Origin: Lachnospiraceae bacterium
Lineage (GTDB): Bacteria; Bacillota; Clostridia; Lachnospirales; Lachnospiraceae
Length of the DNA: 64,000 bases
Reading direction: 5' to 3'
Assembly (NCBI GenBank): GCA_022796795.1
Contig: JAAWJI010000006.1
Coordinates: forward strand, 51,186 to 115,185
The notes under the pieces are model-generated. The model was not told where the DNA came from, did no database searches, and saw nothing but the letters and a program-made list of their open reading frames with translations. Shown piece after piece: positions 29,159 through 36,439 of this stretch; positions within the stretch are counted from its first letter, which is position 1; each line of letters opens with the position of its first letter. A program made the translations under genes and the position numbers.

Positions 29159-29721
29159 TTCTCCTCCCCATAATAGCTTCCGCATGAAGCCGACGAGTAT
29201 TCCATAGAATCCCCATCCACCCGAATCCCCAACAAAATCTCCCTCTCTCTTCCAAACAGCTGTACCCGGATTACCACATACCGAAGCCGGATCCGCTTCT
29301 TCACCACACGATCCAGATACCCCCGCAGCGGCTCCCCGCAGGATATAATATTCCCCTGCTCGTCCACCTCCACGGTTGACAGCCGCACGGTATAATCCGG
29401 ATCTCCATGTAACAGACGCTTCAAAAACGCCTCTTCCTCCTGGGACACTGACTGGAATTCCTGCCCGTCCTTTCCCAGGATCCTGGTAAACTGAGGAACC
29501 TTTTTAAGCTGCATATAAAAGGCCTCCGGATCGCTGACACATACAAACACATAGCCTGGAAACAGGCGTTCCGTGTGGATGCGGCAGCCTCCTCGAATCC
29601 GCCAGACAGCCTCCCTTTTTAATAGGAAGCAATCCTCACAGATCTCTGGTTCTATTACCTTGCGGATGGTCTCTATGGTCTCCTCTTCCTTCCCTGTAAT
29701 GGTCTGTATGGCATACCACAT
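29155..29721 (-). CDS. loaP: LoaP-type NusG paralogue, transcription antiterminator (distal copy)
   Basis: A 188-residue NusG-family protein. The N-terminal NGN domain starts WYAIQTITGKEEETIETI and includes ERLFPGYVFV. A KOW-like segment lies near residues 140-170 (EPLRGYLDRVVKKRIRLRY). LoaP proteins load on RNA polymerase at an RNA hairpin and stop premature termination of long polysaccharide or antibiotic operons. This fits a 19-kb operon that starts with the gene. It overlaps the initiating transferase by 4 bases. A second related gene lies just upstream. Confidence 0.88.
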   Translation of the reverse strand: MWYAIQTITGKEEETIETIRKVIEPEICEDCFLLKREAVWRIRGGCRIHTERLFPGYVFVCVSDPEAFYMQLKKVPQFTRILGKDGQEFQSVSQEEEAFLKRLLHGDPDYTVRLSTVEVDEQGNIISCGEPLRGYLDRVVKKRIRLRYVVIRVQLFGREREILLGIRVDGDSMEYSSASCGSYYGEEK

Positions 29722-29761
29722 GGCTCTCTTCCTCTCTCTAAAAATGGGTATGCTCCGCCAC

Positions 29762-29840
29762 TTTGCAGCCTGTACTGCAAATCAGATCCACCCGCTATGC
29801 TGTATTTCCACATGCTTCGCAGTCTCACACTGTAAAGCAT
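29762..29840 (-). promoter_or_regulatory. Two hairpins in the loaP leader
   Basis: Between the two LoaP-like genes are two inverted repeats. The first is TTTGCAG...CTGCAAA (29762-29768 and 29775-29781). The second has ATGCTT/AAGCAT plus inner CAGT/ACTG (29812-29840) with a small internal loop. LoaP proteins are known to bind a stem-loop in the RNA leader of their targets, so these are candidate recognition hairpins. No long T run follows either one, so they are not standard terminators. Confidence 0.4.
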
Positions 29841-29865
29841 ATCTGATACTTTTTCCGTCAGCCTC

Positions 29866-30429
29866 TCAGCTTTTTGTTACAATTTCCAGCCCTACCTGCA
29901 GCTCCCTTTCCGAAATCATGGTTTCCCTGGCAGGTTCGCTTTCCGGAGATCGTTTACCTCTGGCAGATTTCCTTTCCGGAGCCATGCCAATTCGTGCAAC
30001 CCGTTTATGCCGGTCGATCTTCCGAATCAGGCTCTCCTTCCCGCACAGGGGGCCCTCTGTCACAAAGGTCTGTCCGTCCCGGATATATCCCCGGGACATT
30101 CCTGAGTGATGGGAAGCCCCGCATAAGCCTCGCAGAAACCCTTCCACTTCCGGATCTATTGCCTGTATACCAATCCTGTTTCCCAGCAGCTGCCGGATTT
30201 CAGGATCCCGATCCAGCTCCTGGCACAGCCGGTCTTTATCCTGGCTTTCCAAAAACAGCAGTCCGGGAAACAGCAGACGCTGCTCCAGATGCCAGTCTCC
30301 CTCATAGCGCCGCATACGGTCACAGGTAAATACAAAGGCATCCTGAAGCGCCTTACCATCCATCTGTGCTTTACAGATTCGGAGCAGCTCATGCTCCTTT
30401 TGATTTGGACAAGATATGATATACCAGAT
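29866..30429 (-). CDS. Second LoaP/NusG-like antiterminator with apparent non-canonical ATC start
   Basis: The frame encodes WYIISCPNQKEHELLRICKA, then LEQRLLFPGLLFLESQ and a KOW-like FVTEGPLCGKESLIRKIDRH. This is collinear with the LoaP protein downstream. Counting from an ATC at 30427-30429 gives 187 residues, against 188 for LoaP. GGGAGGG sits 7 bases before that ATC. No ATG, GTG or TTG occurs in frame between it and an upstream TAG inside the palindrome. The first ATG (30363) lies inside the NGN domain and has no ribosome-binding site. Either an ATC start or a start-codon loss is possible. A basic, Ser/Arg-rich tail follows the KOW. Confidence 0.7.
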   Translation of the reverse strand: MWYIISCPNQKEHELLRICKAQMDGKALQDAFVFTCDRMRRYEGDWHLEQRLLFPGLLFLESQDKDRLCQELDRDPEIRQLLGNRIGIQAIDPEVEGFLRGLCGASHHSGMSRGYIRDGQTFVTEGPLCGKESLIRKIDRHKRVARIGMAPERKSARGKRSPESEPARETMISERELQVGLEIVTKS

Positions 30430-30498
30430 GATCTGTCCCTCCCTTTTGCTTCCGAAATCACTGTTAAAGGTTCTTTTTGCAGGGTTTTGAGTGGGATA

Positions 30499-30527
30499 TT
30501 TTCGTAGAGTACACTACTCTACGAAAA
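30499..30527. repeat. Left 29-bp inverted site (recombination-site-like)
   Basis: The site has 13-base arms, TTTTCGTAGAGTA and its reverse complement, around a CAC centre. The same sequence occurs once more at 30741-30769 in the opposite orientation. Read as 11-bp arms around a 7-bp asymmetric centre (TACACTA), it has the layout of a tyrosine-recombinase core site. It lies 70 bases upstream of the presumed start of the first LoaP-like gene. Confidence 0.85.
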
Positions 30528-30689
30528 AGATGTTTTTAAATTCAAGACAATTAGAATAATTTGATTAGATATTTGTTTGTTGGCACACAATTTCACTGTT
30601 TAAAATTTCCATATTTCTACATATTCTGGGCTTTCCAATGGAAAAATGCACAGAGAACGTTAAAAAACGGGAAAAAATTACGATTCGTA

Positions 30690-30718
30690 TTGAAAATCTC
30701 CAGGAATCTGGTTATAAT
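30690..30718 (+). promoter_or_regulatory. Sigma-A promoter inside the inverted repeats
   Basis: TTGAAA (30690-30695), a 17-base spacer and TATAAT (30713-30718) form a near-perfect housekeeping promoter. Expected transcription would start near 30725 and run right into the second palindrome. Beyond it, no plus-strand gene exists before the terminator near 30946. I found no comparable promoter on the minus strand of the segment. Confidence 0.8.
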
Positions 30719-30740
30719 AGTACCTGTTGAGTTAAAAGGA

Positions 30741-30769
30741 TTTTCGTAGAGTAGTGTACTCTACGAAAA
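30741..30769. repeat. Right 29-bp inverted site (recombination-site-like)
   Basis: This is the exact reverse complement of the site at 30499-30527, with arms TTTTCGTAGAGTA and a GTG centre. Identity stops precisely at the 29-bp boundary on both sides, as expected for a recombinase target rather than a larger duplication. Confidence 0.85.
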
Positions 30770-30945
30770 TTGTGTTAAAATTTCATCTGCTGCAATCCTA
30801 CGAAAAATCAGCAGTTTAGCTTTCTATTTCTTATTATAATGCTCCTATTGCCACAAATATATGAATTTTAAACAGAAATGTACGATACCGGCCTCCGCCC
30901 CTTTCAATTTAAAGGAATGAAGGCGTTTTTTATTTGTAATGTAAA

Positions 30946-30989
30946 AACCTGGCACAGAGGTGATTATTATCTCACACCTGCACCAGGTT
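30946..30989 (-). terminator. Terminator after the lipoprotein gene
   Basis: AACCTGG (30946-30952) pairs with CCAGGTT (30983-30989), with an inner AGGTG/CACCT pairing. On the minus strand the stem is followed by TTTTT. It would end the XRE-lipoprotein transcript before the invertible segment. Confidence 0.6.
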
Positions 30990-31081
30990 CTAAAATAGTT
31001 CTATATGATAAACTTTATGCTGATCCGGCTATTGTCTGCCACTGTAATAATCTATTCTATCCAAATAGCAGTTATCGCCCC

Positions 31082-32149
31082 TCACTTTTCAAATCCCACC
31101 ACCTCCGCCTCCAGCAACCCATCTTCATTCTGATAGCAAAAGGTATGCGCCATCCCCCCATTTTCCGCCTTCTCCGAATCCCAGGTATAAATGCTCCTCT
31201 TTACCATTCCATCCTGTCGCTCTTCTTCCACCACCACATAGGCCGTATCCTCCTTGAGACTTATTTTTTCCACTCCTCGGGAAACCGTCGTTTCTCCAAG
31301 CAGCACATCCTCCTCACTCCACTCCTTGATCCGGGCCGCCCGAACTTCCTGGCCCACGGCAAAATGCACGGTAAACTCCCGGGCCTCTGTCTGGGTGTTC
31401 CCGACAACAGTCTGGGTGTTTTCCTCCTTTATGCTCTTGCTGTATACGACTCCCGGACTGGTCTGTCCGCTGTTCCAGTAGCCTGCCGTGCTGTCCAGCA
31501 GGACGTAGATGCTGCCGTCCTGCCGCTGGTACACAGGGTTCATGTAGAGAGTCACATCCGCCTTCTCCCCCATGTAAATGGTTCCCTCAGAGCTGCTGGT
31601 TTCTCCCTGGTCAGAGGTATGGGAGTTATAGTGAAGATCCTGGAACACGCCGTTTGCCGTGTAATAGGTATAACCGCCGTTTTCATCCTCCTGGTACAGG
31701 CCGGCCATCAAGGAGGCGCCCTCCAGCCCCTGGAAAACATATTCCCCGTCCTCTCCTGGAATCCCCTCCACCTGCCAGCCGCCGGATATCTCCCGGGAAT
31801 CCAGAAAGATCTCGGTCTCTCCGTTAAGCAGCTGTTTCATCTGTCCCTGGGTCAGCTCCACAGATTCCGCACTGTCCTCTGGACCAGCTTTCTGGGAAGC
31901 CCTCCAGGCATCCACCTGATTCTGAGTGGTTATCAGAACCCCGCAGAGTTTATCTGCTCCCCGGCTGCCCGTCTCTTCCCTGGCCAGCTGACAGCCTGAC
32001 AGCAGCAGGACTGCCCACAGGATACATGCTGCCTCACAGATTTTGCCCTTCTTCCATCCGGCTGTCTTCTTCGCTCTGCATTCCCTGCTTCCTCCACAGA
32101 GCTTTTTCTCTTTGTCTGCTCCTCTTGTTTCTGTTCTCCTAATATTCAT
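31082..32149 (-). CDS. Secreted lipoprotein of unknown function
   Basis: A protein of about 355 residues with a basic N-terminus, a hydrophobic stretch and the lipobox LLLSGC near residue 55, so it should be lipid-anchored outside the membrane. The rest is acidic and Gly/Tyr-rich (for example MAGLYQEDENGGYTYYTANG), and I recognise no domain. The open frame extends back to 32329, but that extension consists of a 52-bp direct repeat. The ATG at 32149 has AGAGGAAG upstream. It follows an XRE regulator and a DUF2975 protein and may be co-regulated with them. Confidence 0.7.
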   Translation of the reverse strand: MNIRRTETRGADKEKKLCGGSRECRAKKTAGWKKGKICEAACILWAVLLLSGCQLAREETGSRGADKLCGVLITTQNQVDAWRASQKAGPEDSAESVELTQGQMKQLLNGETEIFLDSREISGGWQVEGIPGEDGEYVFQGLEGASLMAGLYQEDENGGYTYYTANGVFQDLHYNSHTSDQGETSSSEGTIYMGEKADVTLYMNPVYQRQDGSIYVLLDSTAGYWNSGQTSPGVVYSKSIKEENTQTVVGNTQTEAREFTVHFAVGQEVRAARIKEWSEEDVLLGETTVSRGVEKISLKEDTAYVVVEEERQDGMVKRSIYTWDSEKAENGGMAHTFCYQNEDGLLEAEVVGFEK

Positions 32150-32160
32150 CCAAGCTTCCT

Positions 32161-32290
32161 CTCTGCCATCTCTGCTCTTTCCCAAATATCGTTTCGCTGA
32201 TCTTTTCCTTCCCTCTACTATCTTTGCACTTCTTCCAAAGATCGTTTCCCTGATCTTCTCCTTCCCTCTGCCATCCTTGCCCTTTTCCTG
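32161..32290. repeat. 52-53-bp imperfect direct repeats, about 2.5 copies
   Basis: Units start at 32161 (CTCTGCCATCTCTGC...), 32213 (CTCTACTATCTTTGC...) and 32266 (CTCTGCCATCCTTGC..., partial). They share a core GATCGTTTC.CTGATCTT about two thirds of the way through the unit. They lie between the XRE gene and the lipoprotein start and inflate the apparent lipoprotein frame. Confidence 0.75.
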
Positions 32291-32325
32291 CAGGGCCGGG
32301 ACCCTGCTTCCACCTTTCCACTCTG

Positions 32326-32577
32326 TCATGGATCGGGCAAAAGACTTTCCTCCCCGGTTCCTTCCTCCTCCAGCTTCCCGTCAAAGCGCAGAATATCTCC
32401 CACCTCGCACTGCAGATAGTAGCAGATTTTATTCAGGGTGCCGAAGCGCACGCCCTTTGCCTTTCCGGAGCGCAGCACGGAAAGATTAGCCTCCGTGATG
32501 CCCACCCATTTGCACAGTTCCTTGGAGGTCATATGGCGCTCCCGCAATACCTCATCTAAACAAATCCGTATGGCCAT
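32326..32577 (-). CDS. XRE/Cro-type transcriptional regulator
   Basis: An 83-residue helix-turn-helix protein. RICLDEVLRERHMTSKELCK and WVGITEANLSVLRSGKAKGVRF form the HTH, and LNKICYYLQCEVGDILRF is the usual last helix of this small class (YozG-like). The ATG at 32577 lies 5 bases after AGGAGGAAATG. Such regulators almost always follow a DUF2975 membrane protein, as here, and are thought to repress their own operon, probably through the large inverted repeat at 33525-33577. Confidence 0.9.
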   Translation of the reverse strand: MAIRICLDEVLRERHMTSKELCKWVGITEANLSVLRSGKAKGVRFGTLNKICYYLQCEVGDILRFDGKLEEEGTGEESLLPDP

Positions 32578-32586
32578 CATTTCCTC

Positions 32587-33504
32587 CTAGATAAACAGCT
32601 CATTTTCCTGCCTGAGCTCCCCGGCCCGTTCCGCGTACCGGGCCAGTATCAGGGCCCCAAAGGCAAGCAGCAGAGGAAACAGGGAAAGCTGTACCCCGTA
32701 GTTGACCTGCGCCAGTCTGGTCCGAAACAAAAACAGGCTTCCGTTCCAGGCAAGGGCACAGTACACGGACACCTGCACCAGCCGCACGGCCCTGCGGGAT
32801 AATCTGCGGGCAGCCTCTATGGTTCCTGCCCCAAAGGGATCTCCCTTTAATTCTCCCAGCAGAACACGACCCTGCCACAGGATACCCAGGAAACAGATCC
32901 GTGGCAGCAAAGACAGCAGGAACTTAAGTCCCACAAATAGCGTATCCAGCGCTCCCGCCGCCTCATTTCCCTCGAGTCCCCGGATTCCCTGGATCAGGCT
33001 CCAGACTCCCCCGCTCACAGCCGTCAGACCGTAAAACGCCAGGGAGCAGAGAAGGAGGCAGGATAATCCCCGGTACAGATCCACCCGTTTCTCCAGGGCT
33101 TCTTCCTGTCTAAGCATCAGGAGCAGGCGAAGGAGCACATAACCTGCCAGCAGAAGGTACCAAAGGCCGGAGGCCAGGCTTTTCAGCACCGGTAACAGCC
33201 CCTCCTCCTGGCCCAGGATTCTCATTCCCGTCTCTGCCGTCTCCCCGTAAAATAAGTGGGGGTTGATAAACAGGTACAAGAGATAAAAGCTGTAGGCGCT
33301 CAAAAGCAGCAAAAACAGCTCCGGATACGTCCAGCTCTCCCGTTTCTTTTTAATCCAGAAAATCCCTCCCCAAATCGGCAGCAGTCCCAAAAACACATAC
33401 AGCCCCCAGGCCGTCGCATTTCCCATTCCGCCCCTGAGAGACAGCAGGCGCAGGAAACGGCCCAGTGCCTCAAAGGGAATATACAGCAAGCTCCATCCCT
33501 CCAT
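32587..33504 (-). CDS. DUF2975-type membrane protein
   Basis: A hydrophobic protein of about 305 residues with seven or eight membrane segments. ELKGDPFGAGTIEAARRLSR in the second half is the typical DUF2975 loop. Its function is unknown; it is paired with a small XRE regulator in many Firmicutes. The frame opens at 33522, inside the palindromic operator, but the ATG at 33504 has AGGGAGAG upstream and is preferred. Confidence 0.8.
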   Translation of the reverse strand: MEGWSLLYIPFEALGRFLRLLSLRGGMGNATAWGLYVFLGLLPIWGGIFWIKKKRESWTYPELFLLLLSAYSFYLLYLFINPHLFYGETAETGMRILGQEEGLLPVLKSLASGLWYLLLAGYVLLRLLLMLRQEEALEKRVDLYRGLSCLLLCSLAFYGLTAVSGGVWSLIQGIRGLEGNEAAGALDTLFVGLKFLLSLLPRICFLGILWQGRVLLGELKGDPFGAGTIEAARRLSRRAVRLVQVSVYCALAWNGSLFLFRTRLAQVNYGVQLSLFPLLLAFGALILARYAERAGELRQENELFI

Positions 33505-33524
33505 GGTTTCTCTCCCTATCATTA

Positions 33525-33577
33525 TTGTTTTACGATAATTTTATCTATACTATAACACAAAAATTATCGTAAAACAA
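33525..33577 (-). promoter_or_regulatory. Promoter overlapped by an 18-bp-arm inverted repeat (operator of the XRE operon)
   Basis: The left arm TTGTTTTACGATAATTTT (33525-33542) and its exact complement (33560-33577) flank a 17-base centre. On the minus strand TTGTTT (33572-33577) and TATAGT (33549-33554), 17 bases apart, form the promoter, so the arms cover -35 and the start region. This suggests autorepression by the XRE protein. Confidence 0.7.
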
Positions 33578-33614
33578 CAATTTTTTATTCAGAACTATGC
33601 ACAGTGCCGTTACC

Positions 33615-33747
33615 GTTACTGTTCACACAGGGCTTTGCACTCGCTGCAAAGTCCGTAAGAAAATGATTCAGGAGTGAGCAAATCCCATTCGCGCAGCGAA
33701 TTTTAAATAGATTTGCGAATGTTACTGAGAACGGAGTGAACAGTAAC
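33615..33747. repeat. MITE-like intergenic element with 12-bp terminal inverted repeats
   Basis: GTTACTGTTCAC (33615-33626) and GTGAACAGTAAC (33736-33747) bound about 130 bases that contain further short palindromes (for example ATTCGCGCAGCGAAT near 33690-33705). No coding capacity is seen. It fills most of the gap between the DUF2975 and LytTR operons. Whether it is mobile cannot be judged from one copy. Confidence 0.45.
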
Positions 33748-33894
33748 ACGTTACCACCTCCAGGATCAATATTTCGCTTTCGTGAAGCCAGGCTGTCCCC
33801 GGTAAGGAATCCATGGTTTTGACACAGATGCCCTCTCCTCTGAGCAAGAGGCCTGATTTCGTGTCTGAGATGCTCTTCATCGTCCTGCCGGGTA

Positions 33895-33903
33895 TGCTAT
33901 AAT
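33895..33903 (+). promoter_or_regulatory. Extended -10 promoter of the LytTR operon
   Basis: TATAAT at 33898-33903 is preceded by TG at 33895-33896, an extended -10 element. The -35 region is poor. It lies 26 bases before the LytTR start codon, excluding the earlier ATG at 33902 as a start. Confidence 0.6.
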
Positions 33904-33928
33904 GACAGGGAAAGGAGGAAACAAAGCC

Positions 33929-34378
33929 ATGAGAGTGGAATATCAAATCAGCGCTGATTACAAAGAGTCCTATGCGGTTCTTCATATTACCCAGATGACT
34001 CAAACCATGGCAGAACTTATTTCTATGCTGGAAAATGAAGAGACAGATTCTCTCACGTTGATTGCCGCGAGAGACAAAAAGTCCTATTTTATTAAGCCAG
34101 AGGAGATCTCCCTGGTGCGGACCGAAGGCCGGGAAATTGTCTGCTACGATAAGCTTAAAAACAGATTTGTACTGGATAAGCCTTTGTATGAATGGGAACA
34201 GATTCTGGATGCCCGATTTGTACGCATTTCGAAATCCGCCCTGGTCAATATCCGGCAGATTCATCATGTGGAGGCAAGCTTTAACGGAACCATGGAGATT
34301 GTCATGAAAAATGAAATTAAGGATTATATTTCCAGAAACTATCGGAAAAGATTTAAAGAAAGGTTGGGATTAAGATGA
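33929..34378 (+). CDS. LytTR-domain transcriptional regulator
   Basis: A 149-residue protein whose C-terminal 100 residues form a LytTR DNA-binding domain (YFIKPEEISLVRTEGREIVC, RFVRISKSALVNIRQIHHVE). There is no receiver domain. LytTR-only proteins of this type are typically encoded with a DUF3021 membrane protein, as here, where the genes overlap by 4 bases. The ATG at 33929 has AAAGGAGG upstream. It probably regulates its own operon and a membrane-related function. Confidence 0.9.
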   Translation: MRVEYQISADYKESYAVLHITQMTQTMAELISMLENEETDSLTLIAARDKKSYFIKPEEISLVRTEGREIVCYDKLKNRFVLDKPLYEWEQILDARFVRISKSALVNIRQIHHVEASFNGTMEIVMKNEIKDYISRNYRKRFKERLGLR

Positions 34379-34836
34379 AACGAGTTGTTAAAACTGTCAT
34401 AAAGTATCTGCTTCTTGGTATTTCTTTGGGGTGTACCTCCTTTGTAATCATGTGCCTGTCCTTCTATCTGGGAGGCGCGGACGCCTTTTTGGAGCCTATT
34501 TTTCGGGATTTCGCCAGGCACTCCCTGGGCGCTATGCTCGTAGGCATTGCCAGCGGCGGCACTGCGGTCATCTATCAGTTTCCCAGGCCCTCCGGATTTG
34601 CCAAAATCCTCATTCATCTCTGTGTGGGAATGGGTGTTTTCTATCCCACCGCCCTGTATTTGGGCTGGTTTCCCTTCTATCCGGACAGGATTCTCTTTAC
34701 TGTGGCGCAATTTTTATGTTTCTGCGGCATTTTTATAGGAATCTGGTTCTGCTTCTTTATGTTTAACCGGAGGGATGCCCGGAGAATCAATGAGCGGCTC
34801 AAGGAGCTGGAAACAGAATATCTTCGGGAGACTTAA
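34375..34836 (+). CDS. DUF3021 membrane protein
   Basis: A 153-residue protein with four membrane segments (about 10-32, 48-65, 78-98, 105-125). The tail RRDARRINERLKELETEY is the typical cytoplasmic end of the family. It is the usual partner of LytTR-only regulators and its function is unknown. Its 3' end overlaps the convergent hypothetical gene by 38 bases. Confidence 0.85.
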   Translation: MKRVVKTVIKYLLLGISLGCTSFVIMCLSFYLGGADAFLEPIFRDFARHSLGAMLVGIASGGTAVIYQFPRPSGFAKILIHLCVGMGVFYPTALYLGWFPFYPDRILFTVAQFLCFCGIFIGIWFCFFMFNRRDARRINERLKELETEYLRET

Positions 34837-35056
34837 GGAACCGGAATTGGGCGTCCGTCTCCAGATCCACCATACCTGGGCCGTAGACCCAGGAGGTACC
34901 CGCTGTCTGCTCTATCGCCTCCTGAGTCTCTACCTTCTGAAAGGTAAAATTCCGTCCCTGCTGCCTGGGCTTCCAGTTATAGCAGATGCAGACAGCCAGA
35001 CAAATCCCAACCGCGAGGATCAGAAAGATTCTCTGCCCAGTTCTCTGCCTTTCCAT
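34799..35056 (-). CDS. Hypothetical small membrane-anchored protein
   Basis: An 85-residue protein with one hydrophobic segment (IFLILAVGICLAVCICY, about residues 10-26) followed by an extracellular-looking tail. The ATG at 35056 has AAAGGAGG upstream, which favours a real gene despite the short length and the overlap with the convergent DUF3021 gene. It lies downstream of leuC in the same direction. I recognise no family. Confidence 0.5.
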   Translation of the reverse strand: MERQRTGQRIFLILAVGICLAVCICYNWKPRQQGRNFTFQKVETQEAIEQTAGTSWVYGPGMVDLETDAQFRFLKSPEDILFPAP

Positions 35057-35194
35057 TTCTGCACCTGCCTCCTTTTCTCTGAATTCCCACTTCCCCTTTT
35101 GAGATCCGCGCCCTTTTTGTCCGCTGCCCTTTGTTCTGCTCTGTCCCAGTTCTGCCCGGACTAGGGCTTTCCCCATCCAAACACCTTTCCCCTC

Positions 35195-36436
35195 TTAGGC
35201 CTGGGCAATCCTTCCCGCAACTGCGCTGGCCGCCGCCGTCTTGGGGGAAGCCAGGAAAATTTCCACCTTGGAGGTTCCCATTCTCCCCAGGAAGTTCCGG
35301 TTGTTGGTGGCCACCACCCGCTCGCCATCGGTAAGGATGCCACCGGTACGGCCACAGCACAGCCCGCAGCCCGGATGGGTGATAATTGCCCCGGCCTCTG
35401 CCAGAACAGACAGAGTTCCGTTTGCAGCCGCCTCCTGGTAAACCTTCCGGCTGGCTGGAGTCACGATAAGCTTCACAAAGGGCGCCACCTTTTTCCCCTT
35501 CAGGATCTGGGCTGCGGCCATGAGATCTTCCAGACGCCCGTTGGTGCAGGAACCGATAAACACCTGATCAATGGCCGTGCCAGCCAGCTCCTTTACCGGC
35601 TTAATGTTGTCCACCTGGGAAGGACAAGCCAGCACGGGCAAAAGCTCTTCTGCCTTGTAAACCACTTGACGGATATAAGAAGCATCCTCGTCCGCCGCCA
35701 GACTGGTCTCCTTTTCTGTCAGCTCTATTTTGCAATACTCTGCCGTCTTCTCGTCTGGCACAAAGAGGGCGCACTTGGCTCCGGCCTCAATAGCCATATT
35801 GGCCATGGTCATACGGCTGGCTATGGTCATGCGCTCCACCGTATCCCCGGCAAACTCTAAGGCCTGGTAGGTGGCCCCGTCCGCTCCCAGATCCCCGATA
35901 AGCCGCAAAATAATATCCTTGGAGGTCACATTGGCGGGAAGCTCTCCCTCAATGGTAACCCGGATGGTCTCCGGCACCTTGATCCACATGGTTCCGGTTC
36001 CCAGGATACTTGCCATCTCTGTATAGCCGATTCCCGAGGAAAAGGCTCCCACACATCCATAGGTGGTGGTGTGGCTGTCTGTTCCGAACACCACATTCCC
36101 GGGCTTAACATAGCCTGCCTCAGGCATAAGCTGATGGCAGATTCCGTCGGAGCGGTGCACGTGAGTCAGGCCGTATTTCTCCACAAAGGCGTTTCCCTCC
36201 CGGAAATGCCGGGTATCGTCCACCTGGCTGGCCGGAACCAGATGATCGTAGATGAGCACCACCTTCTCCGGGTCCCAGAGCCTGGTAAATCCCATCTCCT
36301 CAAATTTCTCCGCCACAAAGGGGATGAAAATATCGTGGATCATGACCCGGTCCACAGACACGTCCACAATATCCCCGGGCTTCACCGCCTGTTTCGTGTT
36401 TCTCTCGATGATCTTCTCAATCATTGTCCTGCCCAT
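35195..36436 (-). CDS. leuC: 3-isopropylmalate dehydratase large subunit (first LeuC-type copy)
   Basis: An aconitase-superfamily Fe-S hydro-lyase of 413 residues. Fe-S ligands are in FIGSCTNGR and HPGCGLCCG, and substrate residues are in FGTDSHTTTYGCVGAF. With the small subunit next to it, it would isomerise 2- to 3-isopropylmalate. The short archaeal/Clostridial form can also act on homologous substrates (citrate, citramalate, homocitrate), so specificity is not certain. It is preceded by leuD, overlapping almost directly (3-base gap). Confidence 0.88.
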   Translation of the reverse strand: MGRTMIEKIIERNTKQAVKPGDIVDVSVDRVMIHDIFIPFVAEKFEEMGFTRLWDPEKVVLIYDHLVPASQVDDTRHFREGNAFVEKYGLTHVHRSDGICHQLMPEAGYVKPGNVVFGTDSHTTTYGCVGAFSSGIGYTEMASILGTGTMWIKVPETIRVTIEGELPANVTSKDIILRLIGDLGADGATYQALEFAGDTVERMTIASRMTMANMAIEAGAKCALFVPDEKTAEYCKIELTEKETSLAADEDASYIRQVVYKAEELLPVLACPSQVDNIKPVKELAGTAIDQVFIGSCTNGRLEDLMAAAQILKGKKVAPFVKLIVTPASRKVYQEAAANGTLSVLAEAGAIITHPGCGLCCGRTGGILTDGERVVATNNRNFLGRMGTSKVEIFLASPKTAAASAVAGRIAQA

Positions 36437-36439
36437 ACT

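Larger units (their letters stand above)
30499..30769. promoter_or_regulatory. Putative invertible promoter segment (phase-variation switch), OFF orientation
   Basis: Two identical 29-bp sites in inverted orientation enclose 213 bases that hold a consensus-like promoter and no gene. In the given orientation the promoter reads to the right, away from the polysaccharide operon. Inversion between the sites would point it into the LoaP-like gene and the 19-kb operon. Invertible promoters upstream of capsule loci and their NusG-like antiterminators are established in Bacteroides. Here the layout is seen directly, while inversion itself is an inference. No recombinase gene is in the window. Confidence 0.72.

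Noticed and set aside
30499..30769. The two palindromes as ordinary bidirectional terminators
   Set aside because: They are identical over exactly 29 bp with oppositely oriented centres, lack proper T runs and enclose a consensus promoter. Terminators would not need sequence identity.
30878..31999. A 373-codon plus-strand frame downstream of the invertible promoter
   Set aside because: It lies antisense to the lipoprotein gene, has no ribosome-binding site and reads as Pro/His/Leu-rich shadow sequence. The promoter therefore has no real gene in its present direction.
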